This document shows, piece by piece, positions 56,423 through 64,000 of a DNA stretch of 64,000 bases. The notes beneath the pieces are model-generated. The model did no database searches. It saw only the letters and a program-made list of their open reading frames with translations, and was not told the origin of the DNA. A program made the translations under genes and the position numbers. Each line of letters opens with the position of its first letter. Positions within the stretch are counted from its first letter, which is position 1. Location of the stretch: the NCBI RefSeq assembly GCF_000745425.1, contig NZ_JQJH01000005.1, positions 62,001 through 126,000 on the forward strand. Direction: 5' to 3'. This DNA comes from Beijerinckia mobilis (GTDB lineage Bacteria > Pseudomonadota > Alphaproteobacteria > Rhizobiales > Beijerinckiaceae).

Positions 56423-57820
56423 TCATGTCCTTGAAGCCTGACCGGAGAGGCCTTTCGGCAGAAATTCGAAAATTGCTCCCGGCCTGTTGTCGCCGACCCT
56501 GAAGCCGTAGCCGTGCAATTCGGCGATGACGGCGACCATGCTGAGGCCAAGGCCTGATCCGGCGTCATGGCGGCTGCGGTCATGACGATAGAAGCGTTTG
56601 AAAATATCTTCTCGCTCTTTGGCCGGAATACCTGGTCCGGTATCGGTTATGCGCAATCCCGGGCCGTGGGGGCTAGCAAAGGCGCCAAGCGTGACGATCC
56701 CGCCCTGCGGCGTGAATTTGATGGCATTATCGACCAGATTGGCGACCATCTCGATGAGGAGCTGGAAATCACCGATCATCGGCATGGGGGGAGAGGAGAT
56801 CAGATAGAGCGTGATCGCCTTGGTCTCGGCGAGTGGTTCGTAAAGTTCGAAGATTTGGCTACAGACCTCGCAGAGATCGACGGTGCCGAAACTCCTCCGC
56901 AGCGGGCCGTTCTCGATTTCCGACATGCGCAGCAAGGTGGTGATCGTCATGAGCGCCCTGTCGAGATCGCGCAGGGCCTGGTGCACGCTTTCACGAACAC
57001 CATAATCGCTTTCGCTGCAAAGACCGCGCTCCAGCCGGGCCCGCATGATCGCCAGCGGCGTGCGCAGGTCATGGGCGATATTGTCGCCGACATCCTTGAT
57101 CTGCGATACGAGACGGACGATCTCGTCCAGCATCAGGTTTACGGCATGGGCCACATGGTCGATATCGTCTCCGCCAGAGCGGGTCGGCAGGCGTTCGTTG
57201 AGATGCCCCTGCATGATGCGGTTGACGCGTTGATTGATCGATTGCAGGCGCCGCGCCGAGCGCAGGCTGAAAAAGGTGCCGATGACCAGGGTCAGAAGAA
57301 TGGTTGGCACGACACCGATGAGGAGCGCGCGTGACACGATGCGCCGCAGCGCATGGATTTCGTAGAGGCTGCGACCAAGGATGACGGTCGTGCCATCGGC
57401 ACGGCGGCGGCCGACGAAAAGCGCCGGGTCGCGCGTATAGCCGTCGGCATCGGCGAGAGGGGAATCCAGCTGATAGGCCTGGCCATCGATGACCAGTCCG
57501 GGGGGCGGGGCGGGAAGATTGCCGGCAATCAGAGTGCCGTCCTTGGCATAGAAGCCTGCGTAATCGACAATGCGCAGATCACTTGCGAGCCGCCTTTCGA
57601 ATTCGCCTCGGATCCGTTCCATCGGTTCGATGGCGGCATCGGCTGTCTCGGCGATCAGATGTGACCGGACTTGCTTGTCGTCATAGACCGAGACATGCAG
57701 ATAGACGAAGAAGAAGACGATCGATGTAGAGGCGGTGACGGCCAGCGCGAAGAGGATGGCCAGCCGGAATGTCGCTGCGCGAAACAGGCGCATTTGCCAT
57801 GGTATGGGCGTCATAAACAA
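56423..57820 (-). CDS. Two-component sensor histidine kinase
   Basis: A 465-residue inner-membrane kinase. Helices at about 15-40 and 165-185 enclose a periplasmic sensor domain of about 120 residues. HAMP (186-240) follows, then the dimerisation helix with the phospho-acceptor His250 in NIAHDLRTPLA. The catalytic domain shows N-box NLVDNAIKFT, DTGPGIP and GSGLGLSMV. It is read in the same direction as, and 275 bases downstream of, the response regulator at 58096, its likely partner. The signal is unknown; the sensor domain has no recognised ligand motif. Confidence 0.93.
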   Translation of the reverse strand: MFMTPIPWQMRLFRAATFRLAILFALAVTASTSIVFFFVYLHVSVYDDKQVRSHLIAETADAAIEPMERIRGEFERRLASDLRIVDYAGFYAKDGTLIAGNLPAPPPGLVIDGQAYQLDSPLADADGYTRDPALFVGRRRADGTTVILGRSLYEIHALRRIVSRALLIGVVPTILLTLVIGTFFSLRSARRLQSINQRVNRIMQGHLNERLPTRSGGDDIDHVAHAVNLMLDEIVRLVSQIKDVGDNIAHDLRTPLAIMRARLERGLCSESDYGVRESVHQALRDLDRALMTITTLLRMSEIENGPLRRSFGTVDLCEVCSQIFELYEPLAETKAITLYLISSPPMPMIGDFQLLIEMVANLVDNAIKFTPQGGIVTLGAFASPHGPGLRITDTGPGIPAKEREDIFKRFYRHDRSRHDAGSGLGLSMVAVIAELHGYGFRVGDNRPGAIFEFLPKGLSGQASRT

Positions 57821-57982
57821 GATTGCCGTCCTCGCACGATCGCCTTTTTCAACCGCGGCGCTTGGATCCGTGCAGAAACGACACTGTGACGGGCATCGTT
57901 ATCGACAGTCTCCGGCCGAAATCGGAAAGCCCTTTTCGCGAATATGGGGAAGCCTTCTCCGAAGATGGTCTGGTTTTTTGAG

Positions 57983-58014
57983 TTGAGCGTTTCGGATAAA
58001 TCCAAAACGCTCAA
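57983..58014. repeat. Dispersed repeat, copy J (GCGTTTC hairpin only)
   Basis: TTGAGCGTTTCGGA, loop, TCCAAAACGCTCAA: one hairpin of the repeat family between the response regulator and kinase genes. It could lower readthrough from regulator to kinase. Confidence 0.7.
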
Positions 58015-58095
58015 CGCGGCGATCCGCCATGACCCGTCCGGAGTTGCAAGGAAGTCCAGGGAAAGCCTGCCCCCAATGCTCAAGCCCGGAGGCTG

Positions 58096-58890
58096 TCAGG
58101 CACGCAGGCGGAATCCTGCACCGCGCACGCTCTCGATCAGGGGAGGACTGCCGGGCTGATCGATCTTCTTGCGCAATTTCCCGATATGGACGTCGACCAG
58201 ATTGGTCTGCGGCAGGAAGTTGTAATTCCAGACATCCTCTAAAAGCATGGCGCGGGTTACGGTTTGTCCCGGGCGCCGCATCAGATATTCGAGCAGCTTG
58301 AATTCACGCGGTAAAAGATCGAGGAGGCGGTTGTCGCGCCGGACGCTCCGCTCGATCAGATCCATTTCAAGCGGTCCAACTCTCAGGATCGAACTGCGCA
58401 GATCGGCGGGACGCCGCAGCAACGCCTCGACGCGCGCTGCCAGTTCCCCCATCGCGAAAGGTTTGGTGAGATAATCGTCGCCACCCGCCTTGAGGCCGCG
58501 AATCTTCTCGTCCACCGAACTCAAGGCGCTGACCACCAGGACGGGGATGAGAATATTTTCCTGCCGCAAGATTTCGATCAGGGTCAGCCCATCGGTTTCC
58601 GGCAGCATGCGGTCGATGATCAGCAGCGAGAATGCCTGTGATCTTGCGGCCGCGAGCCCGGCTGGTCCGGTCCTTTCGATCTGGACCTGATAGCCGAGAT
58701 CGGACAATTCGGCGGCGATTTCCGCAGCCATGCCTGCTTCATCCTCGACCAAAAGCAAGGGAATGCCCTTGCTGGCCTGCCGGCTCGTAGGCAAAGCAGA
58801 AGAGTCTTCTTCCTGCGATTGGAAGGAAGAGGCGTGCATGGAATGCGCGGGGGGCTCGATGTCTTGCAGAATTTCCTGATCCAGTTTCAT
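58096..58890 (-). CDS. OmpR/PhoB-family response regulator with acidic N-terminal extension
   Basis: A 264-residue transcription factor. The receiver domain begins only at residue about 44: acidic pocket ED at 49-50, phospho-acceptor Asp93 in LLIIDRMLPETDG, conserved Lys143 in YLTKPF. The winged-helix domain (about 168-264) has MDLIERSVRRDNR and the VDVHIGKLRKKI recognition helix. The first 43 residues are an additional Gln/Glu/Ser-rich segment, supported by a good ribosome binding site (CCGGAG, 6 bases before ATG 58890). The histidine kinase gene follows on the same strand. The target genes are unknown. Confidence 0.92.
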   Translation of the reverse strand: MKLDQEILQDIEPPAHSMHASSFQSQEEDSSALPTSRQASKGIPLLLVEDEAGMAAEIAAELSDLGYQVQIERTGPAGLAAARSQAFSLLIIDRMLPETDGLTLIEILRQENILIPVLVVSALSSVDEKIRGLKAGGDDYLTKPFAMGELAARVEALLRRPADLRSSILRVGPLEMDLIERSVRRDNRLLDLLPREFKLLEYLMRRPGQTVTRAMLLEDVWNYNFLPQTNLVDVHIGKLRKKIDQPGSPPLIESVRGAGFRLRA

Positions 58891-59206
58891 CACCACTCCG
58901 GAAAACCACCGGTCCGTCGAGGCGCATGGGCGCAGGCAATCGCCTTGCCTGGTCCCTTGAAGATTCTGAACCGGGATCGGGGAGCTCGCATCGCGAGAGG
59001 ATATATTCCCGAATTGTTCCGTTTCAGGCTTTCCTGGTGACCTCGACCTTCCTTCCACGCGTGAGAACGCCGGTAGCGCCCGCATGGTTCAAGGGCATAG
59101 ATAAACCGCGACGGCCTTGTCTGCCGCGCCAAAATTATAAATGTTATTTTAGGGCCACAAATGCCAGGGTTTTGCGAATCGGGAAGTGGAATTTCCCGTC
59201 AGGCCC

Positions 59207-61165
59207 TCATTTGTCAGGGGCGCTGTCATCGGAGGTTTCTGAGGACGATTGGACGGACCCCGGTTTTCTCCGAAAAAGAGGGGCGGCGGCATTCGACCGG
59301 CGGATCAGGCTTTGGACGTCGGGGATCAATTCCGGATCATCCCACGACCCGAGAATATCGAAACGGAATTGAAGCAGATCTTGCGCGAGCTCCGCAGGAT
59401 CCAGCTTTGCGCCGGGTGTGCTTGCGGGGGTGACGACCGCATGCAGCTTGAGCATCCGGTCGCCTATATCGGCTTGACCGCCGAGGGCGATGCGCAAGCT
59501 TTGACTTTGCAGCAGGCCATCCTCGATATTGGCGACGCCATGGGTGACGTTGAGGCCGAGATTGCCTTCGTCGTAGTAGGTCCGGCCGCCATGGATGGAG
59601 GCGAGCAGGGCGAGCGGCCGTTTTTCGAGATGGCGCAACGCCTGATCGAGCGCAAGCCCGTCGATTTCGCCCTGCAGCACATTAGCCTGAATATGGCCTT
59701 CGAGCGAGCGCATCACGGCGAGTTGCGTGCCACCGCCACCTTCGAAATTGACCGTGCCTGTGACGAGCCCGCCGAACCGCCTCTGGCCGAAAAAATCGGC
59801 CGAGAAGGCGGAGAGATCGAGGCCCGAGAGGGTGGCGTTGGCGCGGAAGGCGAGGTGTTCCGGCTCGATTTTGAGTGAGGCCCGGCCCTTGAATGCGCCC
59901 TGATAGGCCTTGGCTGCGGGAACGACGAGTTCGAGGCGATCGTCGCGCGTCATGATGGAGATTGCTGCATCCTGCAATTCGATTGGCGGCAGGCGCAGGC
60001 GGGAGGCTGATATCCGCAGATCGAGATCGGCCAGATTTGTGGGCGCGAAGGAAAAAGGCTCGCTGCTCCAATCACCGCTTCCGTCGCGGGCGGCAGGCAG
60101 GCGTTCGAGCCAGGGTGTGGCGGTCAGGACGCCCGTCGCGAGGGTTCCCGACAGGATCGGTCTTTCGCGAAGGTGCTGCAGCGCCAGTGTTCCTTCAAGG
60201 CGATTGCCGTCGATTTCGAGATGCAGATCGCTGAAAGCGGCGCTGTCGTCGTCGATGACGACATTTGAGGACAGGACGAGATCGGCGAAGGGGCCGGGCA
60301 GCGGCAGAGGATGATCGATGAGTTCGAGAAGGGCCCGCAGACTGGGCGTCGTGGATTCGATCGTGCCGGCATAATGGAATTGTTGTTCGTTGCTCAGGCG
60401 GCCCCGGCTCGAGAAGGACAGCAACGGGGCCTCGATACGCAGATTGATATCGGACGGACCGCCGCGCAGCAGATCCACCGGCTTGGCGATCCAGGCGGAA
60501 AGATCGACGGATTGCTCATGATAATCGAGCGATCCTGCCAATTGCGCGGCTGCCCCCATCTGCCGCCAATCAAGAGTGGCGTTGATGTTCGAAATCAGCT
60601 CTTCTCTGGGAGATGACCGGGTCTTTAGGTGGGCCCGGCCGTTGATGAAGGTGAGGACGCCGAGTTTCGTGGTATCGGTCCGCTCCGCCTGCAGGCTCGC
60701 CGGGGGGGCATCGGCAGCGCGGCCGATGGCGCTGTCGGAGGGCAGGGGGTGGCCGTCGAGATCGATCGTCAGATCGGCATCGAAAAGGCTTGCCGAGGCG
60801 ATTTCGAGCCGGCCGAGCAGCAGCGGCAGAATGCGGAAATAGCCTTTCAACATGGGCGTTTCGACGGTCAAGGCGCCGGAGGGGTCGGAAAAACGCACGT
60901 TTTCGATATTGACATGCGGTTCTGGCAGGACCACCAGCACGGCGGGACCATGTGACTGAACGGCGAGGCCAGTCGTTGCCCGAATCTGCTCCTCTATATC
61001 GCTGCGCAAGGCGGTTGCCGAAAACAGCCAGGGGGCGATGAGCGCGACGAGGCCGATCAGGACAAGACAGACGGCGCAGACGGCAGCGGAGCGCAAGCCC
61101 CATCCGTGTCGCAGCCATCCCCGCTTGGGCAGGGAAATGAAGCTCTGCATCGCGGTTCGATCCAT
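59207..61165 (-). CDS. AsmA-family protein
   Basis: A 652-residue protein with one N-terminal membrane helix (about 24-50: GLRSAAVCAVCLVLIGLVALIAP region) and a long periplasmic, repetitive beta-strand region. These are the features of the AsmA-like family, whose members help lipid traffic between membranes. AsmA signatures include GLAVQSHGPAVLVVLPEPHVNIENV near the start and the C-terminal ALDQALRHLEKRP and GVANIEDGLLQSQSLRIALGGQADIG domain. The start may instead be the Met at 61150, five residues later. Pro/Arg-rich tail. Single-gene unit. Confidence 0.85.
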   Translation of the reverse strand: MDRTAMQSFISLPKRGWLRHGWGLRSAAVCAVCLVLIGLVALIAPWLFSATALRSDIEEQIRATTGLAVQSHGPAVLVVLPEPHVNIENVRFSDPSGALTVETPMLKGYFRILPLLLGRLEIASASLFDADLTIDLDGHPLPSDSAIGRAADAPPASLQAERTDTTKLGVLTFINGRAHLKTRSSPREELISNINATLDWRQMGAAAQLAGSLDYHEQSVDLSAWIAKPVDLLRGGPSDINLRIEAPLLSFSSRGRLSNEQQFHYAGTIESTTPSLRALLELIDHPLPLPGPFADLVLSSNVVIDDDSAAFSDLHLEIDGNRLEGTLALQHLRERPILSGTLATGVLTATPWLERLPAARDGSGDWSSEPFSFAPTNLADLDLRISASRLRLPPIELQDAAISIMTRDDRLELVVPAAKAYQGAFKGRASLKIEPEHLAFRANATLSGLDLSAFSADFFGQRRFGGLVTGTVNFEGGGGTQLAVMRSLEGHIQANVLQGEIDGLALDQALRHLEKRPLALLASIHGGRTYYDEGNLGLNVTHGVANIEDGLLQSQSLRIALGGQADIGDRMLKLHAVVTPASTPGAKLDPAELAQDLLQFRFDILGSWDDPELIPDVQSLIRRSNAAAPLFRRKPGSVQSSSETSDDSAPDK

Positions 61166-61713
61166 GCTGTGTGACAGTCTTCGATCTGTGAGACTATAGC
61201 GGCGAAAAGAGCAATTTCACGAAAAATGACAAATGATTATGCGTCTGCGACGGCGCGATCACGGTATTTTGACGCGATTTCGCGGCGAGAATCGTCCAAT
61301 TCAATGGACAGTTGCAGTCTATCCACAATGCAGGGGCTGTGCTGAAATCGCGGTTTTATTCTTTTGAACCAGCCGAAGTCATCGCGGTCCGCATTGTTCC
61401 GATTCAGATGTCCGCTTCAAATGGCGGATTCGACGGCTTGAAAGATGATGATCCAGGCTTTGTGAGTCTGGCCATCACGTATTTGAACCGTGTGCGGATT
61501 TCGAGAGGTTTGAAAAGGGGAGTGAAAATCAGGGGGGCCGGACGCATCCGAACCGATCTCAATTTCTTATAGGGATCGGGATAGCACTGATCGGACGAAT
61601 CTCATCCACATGGCTCAGTCGTTCCACATGGCGGATGACTTTGGCGTGATCATGGCCGATTTTCTCACAATGCCCCGGTAGCATTAAGGGAACCGGGGCC
61701 AGAGCCGACGCCG
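61166..61713. other. Intergenic region between AsmA-like and nitronate monooxygenase genes
   Basis: About 550 bases, somewhat lower in GC. A short rightward frame at 61312-61572 lacks a ribosome binding site and has no recognised motif, so it is not called. No repeat or terminator with good support was seen. Confidence 0.4.
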
Positions 61714-62787
61714 CTATTGAGAGGGGAGGCGTCGTTGAGCTTGTTCCGCCAGCCATTGGGTCAGTTCACCCGAGCCCATTTCGCGGGTGAGCGGAGCTGC
61801 CTGCCCCGCCCATAGATTTGTGAAATCATCTCGTCCGTTGGCTTCCGCCTGCGCTCTTAGGGGCGCGAGGGCGCTGCCTGCCGTCGGGAAGGCTGGTGCG
61901 AGAGGGCAGAGCGGCCCGAGGTCACGCATCAGGCGGTTGACGAAACCTCGTGCCGGCCGGCCTGTGAAAAGATTGGTGACAGCTGTTTCCCGTGTCGCGG
62001 CCTCATCCAGCGCCCGCCGGTGCAAGGCCGGGATTTTCGCTTCCGGCGTCCTGAGATAGGCGGTGCCGATCTGGACTCCGGCGGCGCCGAGTGCGAAAGA
62101 GGCGGCAATGCCGCGCCCGTCAGCGATGCCGCCCGCTGCGATGACCGGCAGGGCGATCGCGTCTACGATCAATGGCACGAGAGCGATCGTGCCGATTTGC
62201 GTCGCCATATCGTCGCCGAGAAAGGTGCCGCGATGGCCGCCGGCCTCATAACCCATGGCGATGACGGCATCGACACCCCTTTCGGCGAGCCAGAGTGCCT
62301 CGCTGACATTGGTTGCCGAGGCGATGATTTTGGCGCCGGTGTTTTTCACGCGATCGAGCAGCGCCGGCTCTGGCAAGCCGAAATGAAAGCTCACCACTTC
62401 GGGGTGGAAACTCTCAACGATCGTGCAAAATTCCGCATCGAAAGGTGCTCGCCCGGTGGTCGGCAGCGGCGCTGCCGGATCGAGCCCTGTCTCGACATAA
62501 TAAGGTGCCAGCCGCGCCCGCCATTGCATCTGGCCGACGGGATCAGCCTGCGGCATGGTGTGGCAGCAGAAATTGACATTGATGGGTCGCGTGGTTGCGC
62601 CGCGCACCAGCGCCAAGGCATCCTGCAGCGCCGCAGCAGAATATTGTGCCGAGGGCAGGGAGCCGAGCCCGCCCGCATTGCTCACGGCGGCGACCATTTC
62701 AGGCGTCGTCGCGCCCGCCATCGGCGCCTGAATGATCGGCAGCTCGATGCCGAAAAGATCGAGAAGACGTGTATCGGGCCAGGACAT
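61714..62787 (-). CDS. Nitronate monooxygenase / 2-nitropropane dioxygenase-like
   Basis: A 357-residue FMN-dependent TIM-barrel enzyme that oxidises alkyl nitronates. The N-terminal IELPIIQAPMAGATTPEMV is the family signature; FHFGLP near 140, the catalytic-His segment GYEAGGHRGTF near 187, and the FMN phosphate site AAGGIADGRGIAASFALGA near 220 are present. The start at 62787 is chosen because AAGG lies 8 bases upstream and it gives the usual N-terminus; the frame is open to 62916. It is divergent from the dld-like gene. Many proteins of this family have undefined natural substrates. Confidence 0.88.
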   Translation of the reverse strand: MSWPDTRLLDLFGIELPIIQAPMAGATTPEMVAAVSNAGGLGSLPSAQYSAAALQDALALVRGATTRPINVNFCCHTMPQADPVGQMQWRARLAPYYVETGLDPAAPLPTTGRAPFDAEFCTIVESFHPEVVSFHFGLPEPALLDRVKNTGAKIIASATNVSEALWLAERGVDAVIAMGYEAGGHRGTFLGDDMATQIGTIALVPLIVDAIALPVIAAGGIADGRGIAASFALGAAGVQIGTAYLRTPEAKIPALHRRALDEAATRETAVTNLFTGRPARGFVNRLMRDLGPLCPLAPAFPTAGSALAPLRAQAEANGRDDFTNLWAGQAAPLTREMGSGELTQWLAEQAQRRLPSQ

Positions 62788-63026
62788 ATCGGAACCTTGA
62801 TCGATGGGGTCGCCGTGATCCCGTGGGAACTTGTGTACTGCGCTAGCAGAGAATCGCGCCGGGGCGGCATAGGGATTTGGTAAGAGAGGAGGCTGAAAGC
62901 TATTTACTTCGCTCATTTACAAGGTCACACATAAGCGTATCTGGTCTGAAACGTGTGCGATTGCACTGCCGCCCGCGCCTTCGCCTAGCCCGAATCCTTG
63001 CCCGTTTGCGTAGCGGAGTAGCCGCC

Positions 63027-64000
63027 ATGACAGCCATTCTCGCGAAAGAACCCGTGGTGTCGGGTGTTGAGGTCATCGACAAGCCCCGCCTGATCGCGGA
63101 TCTGAAGGCGATCGTCGGCGACACGCATGTGCTGACGGACCCCGAGGCGACGCGCCGTTTTCGCACCGGCTTCCGTTTCGGTGGCGGCATGGCGATCGCG
63201 GTGGTGCGGCCCGGTAGTCTCCTCGAACAATGGAAAGTGCTGCAAGCTTGCGTTGCAGCCAATCGGATCGTCATCATGCAGGCGGCCAATACCGGCCTGA
63301 CCGGGGGGTCGACACCCGATGGCGACGATTATGATCGCGAGGTCGTCATCATCAACACCTTGCGGATGGACAGGCTCTATCTGATCGAGGAGGGCCGCCA
63401 GGTGGTCTGTCTGCCGGGTGCGACGCTTTACCGGCTCGAGCAGGCGCTGCGGCCCATCGGCCGCGAGCCACATTCGGTCATCGGCTCTTCCTGCATCGGT
63501 GCTTCGGTCTTCGGCGGAATTTGTAACAATTCCGGCGGCGCGCTCATCCAGCGCGGGCCGGCCTATACCCAAATGGCGCTCTATGCCCGTGTCGACGAAA
63601 CGGGCGTGATCGAACTCATCAATCATCTCGGCGTCAGTCTCGGCAATGATCCCGAAACGATCCTCAATAAGCTTGATGAGGGGGCCTTCGACGACAAGGA
63701 TGTGGACCATGATCCCGCGCGCCTTGCGTCAGATCATGATTACATCGATCACGTCCGCGATATTGAGGCCGATACGCCGGCGCGCTTCAATGCCGATCCG
63801 AAGCGCCTGTTTGAGGCCTCTGGCAGCGCCGGCAAGGTCATGCTCTTCGCCGTCCGGCTCGATACATTCCCCAAGGAAAAGGAAACAGCGGTTTTCTATA
63901 TCGGCACCAACGATCCCGCCGAGCTTACGGAGATTCGCCGGCATATTCTTGGCCAGTTCGAGACCCTGCCGGTCGCCGGCGAATATATGCATCGCACGGC
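63027..64000 (+). CDS. dld: Quinone-dependent D-lactate dehydrogenase (C-terminus beyond window)
   Basis: A membrane-associated flavoprotein that oxidises D-lactate to pyruvate and passes electrons to quinone. From ATG 63027, behind GGAG, the frame is open to the window edge (324 residues of about 570). The FAD-binding domain is visible: MQAANTGLTGGSTPDG near residue 86, VCLPGATLYRLEQAL near 128, and GASVFGGICNNSGGALIQRGPA near 160. The Dld-specific segment FEASGSAGKVMLFAVRLDTFPK follows near 263. Length and motif order favour Dld over glycolate oxidase subunits. The membrane-binding C-terminus is outside the window. Confidence 0.93.
   Translation, partial: MTAILAKEPVVSGVEVIDKPRLIADLKAIVGDTHVLTDPEATRRFRTGFRFGGGMAIAVVRPGSLLEQWKVLQACVAANRIVIMQAANTGLTGGSTPDGDDYDREVVIINTLRMDRLYLIEEGRQVVCLPGATLYRLEQALRPIGREPHSVIGSSCIGASVFGGICNNSGGALIQRGPAYTQMALYARVDETGVIELINHLGVSLGNDPETILNKLDEGAFDDKDVDHDPARLASDHDYIDHVRDIEADTPARFNADPKRLFEASGSAGKVMLFAVRLDTFPKEKETAVFYIGTNDPAELTEIRRHILGQFETLPVAGEYMHRT

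Overview
The window looks like chromosomal DNA of a high-GC alphaproteobacterium of the order Hyphomicrobiales (Rhizobiales), most likely near Beijerinckiaceae. This is inferred from an F1 ATP synthase operon (atpHAGDC) with no F0 genes beside it, the ribH-nusB-thiL and leuS-lptE-holA arrangements, a DnaG with a degenerate zinc site, PHB-related genes, and many copies of a palindromic intergenic element built on GCGTTTC and GCATTTTC arms. No rRNA, tRNA, CRISPR array, insertion sequence or phage gene was found.

Layout. 1-3.8 kb: truncated dnaG (runs off the left edge), a four-helix membrane protein, a 23-residue hydrophobic microprotein candidate and a LigB/DODA-type dioxygenase. 4.2-10 kb: an acyl-phosphate module of ackA facing pta, fabI and a PHA-synthase-like DUF3141 hydrolase. 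11-18.5 kb: di-haem peroxidase, two small hypotheticals, ribH-nusB, a histidine-rich exported peptide, thiL and a K+-independent proton pyrophosphatase. 18.7-23.3 kb: secreted sulfatase, PHB-depolymerase-like esterase, MltB-like transglycosylase. 24-27.9 kb: cyclic-nucleotide-binding protein, OmpR-type regulator, YkuD transpeptidase, YggS. 28-33.4 kb: leuS-lptE, then a four-EF-hand exported protein lying between lptE and holA. 33.8-40.1 kb: atpHAGDC and leuD. 40.2-44 kb: PfkB kinase, a 41-residue microprotein, cysK and cysE. 44.2-56 kb: a surface-polysaccharide island (rfbA, two double-domain GT2 glycosyltransferases, KpsT-like ATPase, two KpsE/Wzz-like chain-length/export proteins flanking an unrecognised gene, and a methyltransferase) with no KpsM permease. 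56.4-64 kb: a two-component system, an AsmA-like protein, a nitronate monooxygenase and a truncated D-lactate dehydrogenase.

How they work together. AckA and Pta interconvert acetyl-CoA, acetyl phosphate and acetate with ATP, and FabI and the DUF3141 hydrolase link that to acyl chain or polyester metabolism. HppA and F1 ATP synthase serve energy conservation. CysE makes O-acetylserine for CysK, and both genes have an AT-rich upstream word ACTACTA. RfbA, the glycosyltransferases, the ATPase and the two PCP proteins probably build and export an extracellular or capsular polysaccharide, with the permease encoded elsewhere.

The observations most worth following are the capsule island with its unrecognised 346-residue protein, the calmodulin-like protein inside the lptE-holA interval, the DUF3141 acyl-phosphate module, the degenerate first catalytic domain of one glycosyltransferase, the dispersed two-hairpin repeat, and several microproteins below usual gene-calling length. 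No wholly new multi-gene defence or mobile system was recognised.
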